A stretch of DNA of 32,607 bases from the NCBI GenBank assembly GCA_002327905.1, contig DCUY01000052.1, positions 1-32,607 of the forward strand, given 5' to 3'. The position numbers were made by a program, and so were the translations under genes. Source of the DNA: Caldifarciminota bacterium UBA2202 (GTDB lineage Bacteria > Hydrothermota > 32-111). Every line of letters starts with the position of its first letter. The stretch's first letter is position 1. The notes under the pieces were generated by a model, which saw only the letters and a program-made list of their open reading frames with translations, was not told the origin of the DNA and made no database searches. This document shows, piece after piece, positions 7,303 to 15,293 of the stretch.

Positions 7303-8747
7303 TGAGAAGAATCTTCACTCTGATTCTGCTGACATTCATAGGAATACAGGTGTTATCTACAGAAATGATTTTTAAAGATAATGACAGTTATCCTGATATT
7401 GAATTTTTGCACAATACGGGTGTTTTGGATATTGATCTGAACAATCTTCCATTGACATCAGATGCTCTGCTTAGTGCAATCGACAATGCGGTTTTAGTTA
7501 ATCAGAAGGGGAAAATATCAATTTCTACAGTTGAAGAGACAATCTTAAATAAGTTAATTAGACGATTTAACGGAGATAATTTTATTTTGCGGGAGAAGGC
7601 GTCTATATATAAAAATGTCTCTATTAACAGTGAAAAGGATACAGTGCCTTTTCATTTTTTGAATATAGTATATTTTTCAAAAAGCGTTTCTCATGGAATT
7701 ATAGCTTTTGACATTAAAACAATATATCCATACAAAAATACAGACTCAACTCTTTACAGGATGGATGAATGGAATAGCACGGGAAGCGACAATAACAACA
7801 CCTTTATAGGATATTATAATAGAGCGGGATTTATTCTTTTTGGAAGAATTCTTCCTGCGTGGGGGCAGGGAATTGCAGATAATATTTTTCTGTCAAACAA
7901 AATACTTCCAATGGATGGGATTCTTGCAGATTTTAAAAGCGGAAAATTTTCTCTGTCTTTCTATTTGGTTAATAAAAATGAATACCATTTTTCAAATAAG
8001 AACAGTACTGGAAATGTTTATTTATCAGCGCATAAAATTTCGGCAGACCTTCCTTTTAAGACATATTTTGCCCTTAAAGAGATGATTATTTACAAATCAA
8101 ATTTGCCCCAGCTGTATTATTTGAATCCAGTGATGACCTACTACATTGCTCAATATAATTCGCATTCAGACGATAATGTCTTTTGGAGTCTTGAACTGAC
8201 AAACAGAAAAATAAAAGGATTATTATTATCAGGGGAACTGTTTATAGATGATTTCCAGTATGAAAAAGAAGATTATTACATTCCTAATAAAATAGGATTT
8301 CTGACCTCAGTCGCATACTCTCCGGATATGATAGACAACATTGTTTTGTATGGAGAATATTGCAGGATGAACACATATACAAATACACATGAGTATCCAC
8401 AGCTTGCATATATGTATTATAAGGTTCCAATGTCATATATGAGCGGGACGGATATGGATAACATTTTATTTGGAATAACATACAGACCTTTGAATTTTCT
8501 TTCTGTAAGGTGGAATGTTTCCCACCTTAGAAGAGGAGAAGGTGTTTTAACAAATTCGTGGGAAACCGAAAGACCTGAGGTTTCTCCGGATTTTCCGTCC
8601 GGAAATATCACCCAAACACTATCCACCGCATTGTCTCTTGAAGCCGACCCGTTTAAATGGCTGAAAATAAATCTCAATGCTGAGGGACGGCGGAAAAGAG
8701 AAAATAAAGAATTGATTTTAACAGGATATTTAACGGTGACATTATGA
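7302..8747 (+). CDS. Wzi-like capsule assembly outer-membrane protein
   Basis: Predicted secreted 481-residue beta-barrel. The start is placed at the ATG that overlaps the previous stop (TAATG) because an AAAGGAA site precedes it and because MRRIFTLILLTFIGIQVLS makes a good signal peptide; an upstream ATG at 7230 would add a non-secretory extension. The centre contains the Wzi-family block FGRILPAWGQG-ADNIFLSNKILPMDG (about residues 183-211). It is followed by alternating aromatic/polar strands, and the protein ends in a hydrophobic L. Wzi anchors or organises capsule polysaccharide at the outer surface, which fits the neighbouring glycan genes. Overlaps the epimerase start by 4 bp. Confidence 0.82.
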   Translation: MRRIFTLILLTFIGIQVLSTEMIFKDNDSYPDIEFLHNTGVLDIDLNNLPLTSDALLSAIDNAVLVNQKGKISISTVEETILNKLIRRFNGDNFILREKASIYKNVSINSEKDTVPFHFLNIVYFSKSVSHGIIAFDIKTIYPYKNTDSTLYRMDEWNSTGSDNNNTFIGYYNRAGFILFGRILPAWGQGIADNIFLSNKILPMDGILADFKSGKFSLSFYLVNKNEYHFSNKNSTGNVYLSAHKISADLPFKTYFALKEMIIYKSNLPQLYYLNPVMTYYIAQYNSHSDDNVFWSLELTNRKIKGLLLSGELFIDDFQYEKEDYYIPNKIGFLTSVAYSPDMIDNIVLYGEYCRMNTYTNTHEYPQLAYMYYKVPMSYMSGTDMDNILFGITYRPLNFLSVRWNVSHLRRGEGVLTNSWETERPEVSPDFPSGNITQTLSTALSLEADPFKWLKINLNAEGRRKRENKELILTGYLTVTL

Positions 8748-9664
8748 AGATGCTTGTAACCGGAGGAGCCGGATTTATCGGTTCTCATGTGTGCGACAGA
8801 CTGCTTCGGGCGGGACATGAGGTTGTGATTATGGACAATCTTACAACAGGAAGCATGGATAATGTAAATAAAAAAGCCAAGTTTATAAAAGGCGATATTT
8901 CAAAAAAAGATGATATTGAGAATCTCTTCTCAAATGAAAAAATAGATATGGTTTTTCATCTTGCGGCTCAGATAGATGTCAGAATATCCACAGAAGAACC
9001 GGAAAGAGACGCTGAGGTGAATATTGTCGGAACAATAAATCTTTTAAATGCAGTGAAAAAATACAAATTAAAAAAGATAATTTTTTCTTCAACAGGAGGC
9101 GCGCTCTACGGAGAGGTTGACAATCCTGCCGGAGAAGAATATGAAAAGAATCCCAAGGCTCCGTACGGAATTTCCAAATTAAGCGCGGAGATGTACATAA
9201 AATTCTTCTCTGATAATTTCAATATAAATTATACAATACTCAGATATGCGAATGTATACGGACCAAGGCAATCCGTGAAGGGAGAAGCAGGAGTTGTGGC
9301 GATTTTTGCAAAAAACATGCTTACAAATAAAGAGAGCATCCTCTACGGATTTGGAAAAATGAACAGAGATTATGTGTTTGTAAAAGATGTTTCTGAAGCA
9401 AACTTTCTCTCTATAGAAAAGGGAGACAGAGAGACATACAATGTGGGCACAGGTATAAAGACTAATGTAGCAGAAGTATTCAATATGCTTAAAAAACATT
9501 TTTCGGATTATGACAAAGAACCCATTCTCAGAGAAAAAAGAGCAGGAGAAATCACGGAAAGTGTGATATCACCCGAGAAAATTATAAGAGACTATAATAT
9601 TGAATTTACTTCTTTTGAAAAAGGAATCAAGGAGACGGCAGAGTTTTTCATGGAGAAAAAATGA
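8744..9664 (+). CDS. NAD-dependent nucleotide-sugar epimerase (UDP-hexose 4-epimerase-like)
   Basis: Short-chain dehydrogenase/reductase-type enzyme that converts a UDP-hexose to its C4 epimer, for example UDP-Glc/UDP-Gal or UDP-GlcNAc/UDP-GalNAc. The 306 residues contain the NAD-binding GGAGFIGSH (about 6-14), the acidic end of beta2 (MDNLTTGS), the catalytic serine/threonine region SSTGGALYGE (about 117-126) and the YGISK catalytic Tyr/Lys pair (about 144-148). The length and the GGALYGE form are typical of the GalE-like subgroup common in surface-glycan clusters. It overlaps both neighbours by 4 bp. Substrate choice cannot be read from sequence. Confidence 0.92.
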   Translation: MKMLVTGGAGFIGSHVCDRLLRAGHEVVIMDNLTTGSMDNVNKKAKFIKGDISKKDDIENLFSNEKIDMVFHLAAQIDVRISTEEPERDAEVNIVGTINLLNAVKKYKLKKIIFSSTGGALYGEVDNPAGEEYEKNPKAPYGISKLSAEMYIKFFSDNFNINYTILRYANVYGPRQSVKGEAGVVAIFAKNMLTNKESILYGFGKMNRDYVFVKDVSEANFLSIEKGDRETYNVGTGIKTNVAEVFNMLKKHFSDYDKEPILREKRAGEITESVISPEKIIRDYNIEFTSFEKGIKETAEFFMEKK

Positions 9665-10254
9665 AAGTGAATAAATATTTTGTTCATCAATCATCTTATG
9701 TTGACAAAGGAGCGAAAATCGGAGAAGGGACGAAAATATGGCATTTTTCACATATTATGCAGGGTGCGGTAATCGGAAAAAATTGTATTATCGGACAATC
9801 CGTGACTGTTGAGAACAGAGCTGTTGTGGGAGACCGGGTCAAAATTCAAAACAATGTATCCGTTTACGGTCTTGTTACTGTTGAGGATGATGTGTTTTTA
9901 GGTCCAAGCATGGTTTTTACGAATGACCTTAATCCGCGGGCGCCTTATCCTAAGCACGGCGAATGGGTTCCCACTCTTGTAAAAAAAGGCGCATCCATAG
10001 GTGCAAATGCCACGATTGTGTGCGGAATAACAATAGGAAAATGGGCTTTTATAGGAGCCGGAGCTGTTGTGACAAAAAATGTTCCCGACTATTTCATTGC
10101 TGTCGGCAATCCGGCAAAAATCGTCGGATATATGTGCGAATGCGGATACAAAATGAGAAATATTAAACACCCTGTTGAGAGCAAAACAGAATACAAATGC
10201 CAAAAGTGCGGCAGAATATATGAAATATCATTATCGGGAGTAAAAGAAAAATGA
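9661..10254 (+). CDS. WbpD/WlbB-like UDP-3-amino sugar N-acetyltransferase
   Basis: Left-handed beta-helix acetyltransferase of the hexapeptide family, 197 residues. Imperfect [LIV]-G-x-x-x-x repeats run from about 12 to 160 (GAKIGEGTKIWHFSHIM, AVIGKNCIIGQSVTVEN, ASIGANATIVCGITIG). The block FTNDLNPRAPYP is typical of WbpD/WlbB, which acetylate the 3-amino group of UDP-GlcNAc(3NH2)A using acetyl-CoA. The C-terminus has four cysteines (CEC...CQKC), a probable small zinc ribbon found in part of this family. It sits directly before the aminotransferase that would supply its substrate. The dehydrogenase and oxidase (WbpA, WbpB) of that pathway are not in this window. Confidence 0.9.
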   Translation: MKVNKYFVHQSSYVDKGAKIGEGTKIWHFSHIMQGAVIGKNCIIGQSVTVENRAVVGDRVKIQNNVSVYGLVTVEDDVFLGPSMVFTNDLNPRAPYPKHGEWVPTLVKKGASIGANATIVCGITIGKWAFIGAGAVVTKNVPDYFIAVGNPAKIVGYMCECGYKMRNIKHPVESKTEYKCQKCGRIYEISLSGVKEK

Positions 10255-11345
10255 AGGTTAAAATGCTTGATTTGACCAGAGAGTATTCACTGTACAGAGA
10301 TGAATATATTGAAGCGGTAAATAAAATATTTGATGCGGGGTCATTCATTTTGGGTTCTCCGGTTGAAGAATTTGAAAAAAATCTTGCGAAAAAACTCAAT
10401 TCAAAGCACGCAGTAGGAGTAGCAAACGGAACAGATGCTCTTCTGATATCTCTTATAGCCGCCGGAATTAATGAGGGTGATGAAGTAATAACAACCCCAT
10501 TCACTTTCTTTGCTACAGGAGAGGCAATAGTTCAATCAAAGGCGAAGCCTGTTTTTGTTGACATAGACAGGAGAACCTTCAACATTGATGCGGATAAAAT
10601 TGAATCTGCAATCACGAAAAAAACAAAAGCAATTCTTCCGGTTCATCTGTACGGCAATCCCGCGGATATGAAAAAAATAAGCACAATAGCAGAAAAATAC
10701 GGACTCATTGTTATAGAGGATTGTGCTCAATCGGTTGGAGCGGAATTTGAAGGAAAGAAAACAGGAACATTCGGAAAGGCCGGAACAATAAGCTTCTTTC
10801 CCACAAAGAATTTAGGAACAGCGGGAGACGGAGGAGCCATAATAACAGATGATGACGAAATAAACAGAATAGCCCGTTCATTAAGAATTCACGGAGCAGT
10901 AAAAAAATATATACACGCTTCAATAGGCTTCAATTCAAGACTTGATTCAATTCATGCGGCTCTTTTGGATATTAAATTGAAGAGGCTTGAAGAGAAGAAC
11001 GGCAGAAGAATCTCTTTAGCCGCAAATTACAATAAAAATCTGACTGATAAAGTCGGCAAACCCATCTCACAACCCGGCGGAGTACATATTTATCATCAAT
11101 ACACAATAACTGCGAATGACAGAGATTCTTTGATAAAACATCTTTCGGATAATATGATAGAGACAGTTGTTTATTATCCTCTTCCTCTTCACAAACAAGA
11201 GGCATTAAAACCCTTCATTGATGAGGCGAGGCTTCCTGTCTCCGAAGAAATAGCCTTAAAGGTTCTCTCTCTTCCGATTTATCCGGAATTAAAGGAAGAG
11301 GAGCAGAATTTTGTAATAAAAACGATAAATTCATTCTATGATTGA
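10251..11345 (+). CDS. DegT/DnrJ/EryC1 family sugar aminotransferase (WbpE-like)
   Basis: PLP-dependent aminotransferase acting on a keto-nucleotide sugar. The 364 residues contain the family blocks GVANGTDALLISL (about 62-74), TPFTFFATGEA, HLYGNPADM, EDCAQSVGAEFEGKKTG and SFFPTKNLGTAGDGG, in which the lysine near residue 186 should form the PLP Schiff base. Adjacent to a WbpD-like acetyltransferase, the most likely job is amination at C3 of a UDP-HexNAc-derived 3-keto sugar, giving a 2,3-diacetamido sugar. A GGGAG site lies 10 nt before the ATG; a second in-frame ATG four codons on is possible. Confidence 0.93.
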   Translation: MKVKMLDLTREYSLYRDEYIEAVNKIFDAGSFILGSPVEEFEKNLAKKLNSKHAVGVANGTDALLISLIAAGINEGDEVITTPFTFFATGEAIVQSKAKPVFVDIDRRTFNIDADKIESAITKKTKAILPVHLYGNPADMKKISTIAEKYGLIVIEDCAQSVGAEFEGKKTGTFGKAGTISFFPTKNLGTAGDGGAIITDDDEINRIARSLRIHGAVKKYIHASIGFNSRLDSIHAALLDIKLKRLEEKNGRRISLAANYNKNLTDKVGKPISQPGGVHIYHQYTITANDRDSLIKHLSDNMIETVVYYPLPLHKQEALKPFIDEARLPVSEEIALKVLSLPIYPELKEEEQNFVIKTINSFYD

Positions 11346-12936
11346 TTTTGAAAGTATACCTGATAAAACAGGCATTTATATTTTCAGAGACAAAGACAAT
11401 AAAATAATATATATCGGCAAGGCAAATTCCATAAAGCAGAGGGTTAAACAATATTTTATCGGTAATCAGGACACCCGACCGCAGATTGAATTTATAAGAA
11501 GAGAGACTGAAACCATTGATTTCAGTATTACGGATTCCGAATCACAGGCTCTGCTTCTTGAATACAATCTGATAAAAAAACACAAGCCGAAATACAATGT
11601 AAAACTAAAGGACTCAAGCAAATATCCGTATATAATGATTTCAAATGAAGATTATCCGTATTTGTCCACAGCTTATGACATTGACGGAAAGGGGATATTT
11701 TTCGGTCCGTTTACTTCGGGATTGTATGTTAAGACCCTCGTTGAGAGTCTTAACCGCATATACAGATTAAGGTCTTGTAAAAAGATTCTTCCAAAAAAAA
11801 CATGTATTGAGTATCAGATGTTAAAATGCGCCGGAGTCTGCGCGGTTGAAGAGGAACAGCGCGTCTATAAAGAAAAAATTCAAAAAATTAAAAACATTCT
11901 GAACGGAGGAACAAGAGGAATTCTTGCCGCAATGTCCGATGAGATGAACACCTCCGCAAAGAATGAGGATTTTGAAAGGGCAGTCGTTATAAGAGATACC
12001 ATTTCATTTGTCAGAAAAGAGATGCGCAAAGGAAAAAAGACGGGAATAAAGGACAAGAACAAGGATGTATTTTCTTTTGTCAGAGAGAAAAATTCCGGGG
12101 CATTCTCAATTCTGAAACTTAGAAACGGAACCATTCATGAAATATTTACAAAAAGATTCTCGGCGAATGTCATTATTGATGATCAAACAGTGATTGGAGA
12201 AATATTATCAGAATATTATGTCACAACAACGGATTTTGATTTTGATGTTTTGGTTATAAATACAAGTGATGAAGATTTTATAAAAAAAGAGATTTTTCAA
12301 AACAAAAAAATAACAGTTAAAAGAGTTCAGGAAAAAACCTCCGATTATCAGCTTTATGAAACTGCGTATGAAAACGCCTGCACCGCCCTCTATTTTTCGC
12401 TTAACAGAAAATTTATTGCAAAATCCGTGCTTCAACTGCAGAAAGACCTTCTTCTTGAAAAGATTCCTGAGAATATTCTTGGTCTTGACATATCACATGT
12501 AAACGGAGAGTGGACATCAGGAGCTGTCGTGTCATTTAAAAACGGAAAACCGATGAAGAGCATGTACAGATACTATAATCTTGAAAAAATTGGGAATAAT
12601 GATTATCTTGCCCTGAGCACAATCCTAAAAAGATACCTTGAAAAATATCAGGCGGATATGATTATAATAGACGGAGGTTTGGGGCAGTTGTCATCATGCA
12701 TGAAAATTGTCAAAGAATTAAATAAGGAAATTGCGGTCTTTGCTCTTGCGAAAAGGTTTGACATTCTTTATGACAGCCGAGGAAATGAAATAATGCTGAA
12801 CGGTAGAACCTCCGGAGCGGCTTTGATAAAAGCGGTGAGGGATGAATCCCACAGGTTTGCAAACAAACTCAGAAAAATTAAAATGGAGAAGATAAAAACA
12901 AATGGAAGAAAAAGCAAAAACATCGCTGAAGATTGA
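11338..12936 (+). CDS. uvrC: UvrABC excinuclease subunit C, short form lacking the C-terminal HhH region
   Basis: Nucleotide-excision-repair nuclease that makes both incisions. Domains in order: GIY-YIG nuclease (about 10-95; GIYIFRD, IYIGKA, catalytic E in SESQALLLEYNLI), cysteine cluster (C..C..C...C, about 145-168), UVR motif (about 200-235), and the RNase-H-like second nuclease (about 375-520). That second nuclease has GLDISH, NNDY, IIDGGLGQL and RDESHRFA, so its metal and histidine ligands appear present. At 532 residues it is about 60-80 shorter than usual. It stops just after RFANKLRK, where other UvrC proteins continue into tandem helix-hairpin-helix motifs used for DNA binding. The next gene overlaps the end by 35 bp, so there is no room for a hidden continuation in frame. 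Overlaps the aminotransferase by 8 bp with no clear Shine-Dalgarno, suggesting coupled translation. Confidence 0.93.
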   Translation: MIDFESIPDKTGIYIFRDKDNKIIYIGKANSIKQRVKQYFIGNQDTRPQIEFIRRETETIDFSITDSESQALLLEYNLIKKHKPKYNVKLKDSSKYPYIMISNEDYPYLSTAYDIDGKGIFFGPFTSGLYVKTLVESLNRIYRLRSCKKILPKKTCIEYQMLKCAGVCAVEEEQRVYKEKIQKIKNILNGGTRGILAAMSDEMNTSAKNEDFERAVVIRDTISFVRKEMRKGKKTGIKDKNKDVFSFVREKNSGAFSILKLRNGTIHEIFTKRFSANVIIDDQTVIGEILSEYYVTTTDFDFDVLVINTSDEDFIKKEIFQNKKITVKRVQEKTSDYQLYETAYENACTALYFSLNRKFIAKSVLQLQKDLLLEKIPENILGLDISHVNGEWTSGAVVSFKNGKPMKSMYRYYNLEKIGNNDYLALSTILKRYLEKYQADMIIIDGGLGQLSSCMKIVKELNKEIAVFALAKRFDILYDSRGNEIMLNGRTSGAALIKAVRDESHRFANKLRKIKMEKIKTNGRKSKNIAED

Positions 12937-13645
12937 AAATCTCACTAAAAATTACAACAAGACTACTGCAGTAAAAAATCTCAGCTTATCGCTTGAAGGA
13001 AAAGATATATTTGGGTTTATAGGCCCAAACGGAGCGGGGAAGACAACTACGATAAAATGCATAGCAGGACTGCTTAGTCATCAGAGCGGCGTAATTTCAA
13101 TAAACGGCAAAGACTCAAAATTATTCGGCGATTTAAGCAAAAAAAGAATCGGATATGTGCCTGACACTCCGTTCTTATACGACAAACTTACAGGACGGGA
13201 GTTTTTGTACTTTGTGGGCAGAATTTACGGAATGAAAGAGGCGGATATAGAAAAAGAAATAGAGTTTTATTCAAAACAAATGGAGTTTTCAGATTACATG
13301 GATTCAAGAACAGAGGAGTATTCCCATGGAATGAAGCAGAGAATAGTTATTGCTTCCGCATTCATTCACAATCCCGACATACTCCTTGTTGACGAACCGA
13401 TGGTGGGTCTTGACCCAAAATCAAGCAGAATTGTAAAAGATCTCTTTAAAGAAGGGGCAAAAGAAAACAGGATTCTCTTCATTTCAACGCACACACTCTC
13501 TCTTGCAGAAGAGCTGTGCACAAAGATAGGAATAATGGATAAAGGGTCTTTGGTCTATTTTGGATCAATAAGCGAATTGAAGGATAAAATTAAAAAAGAG
13601 AATCTTGAAGATATATTTCTTGAAATAACAAGTAAAAATGAATGA
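12902..13645 (+). CDS. ABC transporter ATP-binding protein
   Basis: Single nucleotide-binding subunit, 247 residues. Walker A GPNGAGKTTT (about 41-50), Q-loop region, an altered signature YSHGMKQR in place of LSGGQ (about 140-147; common in CcmA/NatA-type exporters), Walker B ILLVDEPMVGLD (about 160-171) and the H-loop STHT. It overlaps the permease gene by 8 bp, so both form one transporter, with this subunit driving it. A GGAG site in the end of uvrC supports the chosen start. The cargo is unknown. Confidence 0.94.
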   Translation: MEEKAKTSLKIENLTKNYNKTTAVKNLSLSLEGKDIFGFIGPNGAGKTTTIKCIAGLLSHQSGVISINGKDSKLFGDLSKKRIGYVPDTPFLYDKLTGREFLYFVGRIYGMKEADIEKEIEFYSKQMEFSDYMDSRTEEYSHGMKQRIVIASAFIHNPDILLVDEPMVGLDPKSSRIVKDLFKEGAKENRILFISTHTLSLAEELCTKIGIMDKGSLVYFGSISELKDKIKKENLEDIFLEITSKNE

Positions 13646-15293
13646 AATATTAAAAATCAGGTTAAAGACAATTGCAAGAGGCATAATGATAACGGATTTC
13701 AAATCTCTTATTAAAATGCTATCCTTTATTTTTGTAGTATCGGTCTTTTTGTATTTTAATTATTTTATATTTTATAAAATTTTTGTCTTCCTTCTCCGCA
13801 CTGAGGAGGGAATCGGATACAGCATAGCGCAACGTCTTACTTCAATCATGTTCTCGATATTTTTTCTAATGCTCTTTATGTCAAGCATTATCACTTCAAT
13901 AACAACTTTTTTCCGCACACCGGAGCTTGAGTTTCTGTTTACAACACCTATAAAAACGGAAAAAATATTTTTTATCAAATTGTTAGAAAACGGAATATTT
14001 GCATCTTGGGCTACAATGATACTCTCTATCCCTCTCATGTTCGCAATAGGAAATGCTTTTGAATTTGGCGGTTTTTTTATTTTTAAGGCGATAATTTTAT
14101 TTATTTCCATGGTATTTATAGCGGTCTCTTTCGGCTTGGCTATAGTCTTCTTTTTCTCCGAGTTTTTCAGAAAGCATTCGCTCGGAACAATAATTATAGT
14201 GATTGCTATAGCTTTACTCTCTGTTCTTGCTGTGGTCTTTTTTATGAAATCTCCCGATTTATTCAATCTGCCGAGAAATGCGAATCTTTACAATGTAGAA
14301 AAGTACATAGCATCTCTTGAAGTTGAACAGTTTAAATATCTGCCGTCAGGGATAATTATAAATATGATTTTTGATAAATCACAGCAGAATTCAAATATAA
14401 CAAACATTCTTCTTCTTTTTGCATATATAATTTCGTCGATTTTTCTTACGATCATATCTATGAATCTTTACAAAAACAAATACATTTCTTATGAAAAAAC
14501 CATATTGAAAAGTTCAATACACGCAAACAGAATGAACTACCCGACATTCTTTAAAAACAGCAGAATAGCATTGCTGATGCAGAAGGATATGCTTGCCTTT
14601 CTCCGAGATCCGTCGCAATGGGGGCAGTCCGCGACCTTTCTTCTTCTTCTTGTTTTTTACGGAATCAGCGTGGTGAGAAGCCCTATATACTTTAAATCTC
14701 CATTTTACACATATATTCTTGCATTTGCCAATTTAGGATTTTCGACATACATAATGGCGACCCTTTCGGTCAGATTTATATTTCCGCTCATATCTCTTGA
14801 GGGCAGAACATTTTCTCTTATAAGAAGTAGCATCAATGTAAGGGATTATTTCAATGCTAAAATCGTCTTCAATTTTTTAATGATAAGCGTTCTCGGTCAG
14901 GTTTTGGTGATTGGGACAAATGCTTTTTTGAATATAGACAATGTTGTTGTTATTGTATCTGTGGCTGTCACCTTTATCATATCCTTCGGAATAACAATAA
15001 TAAATACGGGAATAGGCGCGATTCTTGCGGATTTTACAGAGACGAATCCTTCTAAAATAGCAAGCGGCTTCGGCGGAATAGTCTCTGCAATAACATCATT
15101 GGCTTATATAGGAATCTGTCTTGGAATCTTATCAACCCCAACTCGCACATACTTTGAATACACATTCAAAAAGATTCCATTTAATAATATGTATTTTTTA
15201 TATGCCATTATCTTTGTATTTGCTTTAACGGTTCTGCTTTTTACTCTCCTTTACATCGCAGGTCTTAATTCATTGAAAAAGAGGAATGTATGA
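13638..15293 (+). CDS. ABC-2-like transporter permease, about 12 TM segments
   Basis: The 551-residue membrane partner of the preceding ATPase. About twelve hydrophobic stretches are visible (for example residues 27-50, 67-90, 107-130, 137-160, 180-200, 245-270, 330-350 and four or five more to 548), with a soluble loop near 280-325. The size and even TM count resemble single-chain exporters that act as a fused pair of six-TM halves. It is too large for a Wzm-type polysaccharide permease (about 260 residues), so export of the glycan made by upstream genes is not implied. Overlaps the next gene by 4 bp. Confidence 0.85.
   Translation: MNEILKIRLKTIARGIMITDFKSLIKMLSFIFVVSVFLYFNYFIFYKIFVFLLRTEEGIGYSIAQRLTSIMFSIFFLMLFMSSIITSITTFFRTPELEFLFTTPIKTEKIFFIKLLENGIFASWATMILSIPLMFAIGNAFEFGGFFIFKAIILFISMVFIAVSFGLAIVFFFSEFFRKHSLGTIIIVIAIALLSVLAVVFFMKSPDLFNLPRNANLYNVEKYIASLEVEQFKYLPSGIIINMIFDKSQQNSNITNILLLFAYIISSIFLTIISMNLYKNKYISYEKTILKSSIHANRMNYPTFFKNSRIALLMQKDMLAFLRDPSQWGQSATFLLLLVFYGISVVRSPIYFKSPFYTYILAFANLGFSTYIMATLSVRFIFPLISLEGRTFSLIRSSINVRDYFNAKIVFNFLMISVLGQVLVIGTNAFLNIDNVVVIVSVAVTFIISFGITIINTGIGAILADFTETNPSKIASGFGGIVSAITSLAYIGICLGILSTPTRTYFEYTFKKIPFNNMYFLYAIIFVFALTVLLFTLLYIAGLNSLKKRNV

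Noticed and set aside
12850..12980. Frameshift hiding the missing UvrC C-terminus
   Set aside because: The downstream frames encode the ABC ATPase from its normal N-terminus; no HhH-like GIGPK/GIGP sequence is visible in any frame.
13638..15293. Polysaccharide (Wzm-type) exporter
   Set aside because: The permease is twice the expected size with about 12 TM segments, and the ATPase lacks the C-terminal glycan-binding extension of Wzt.
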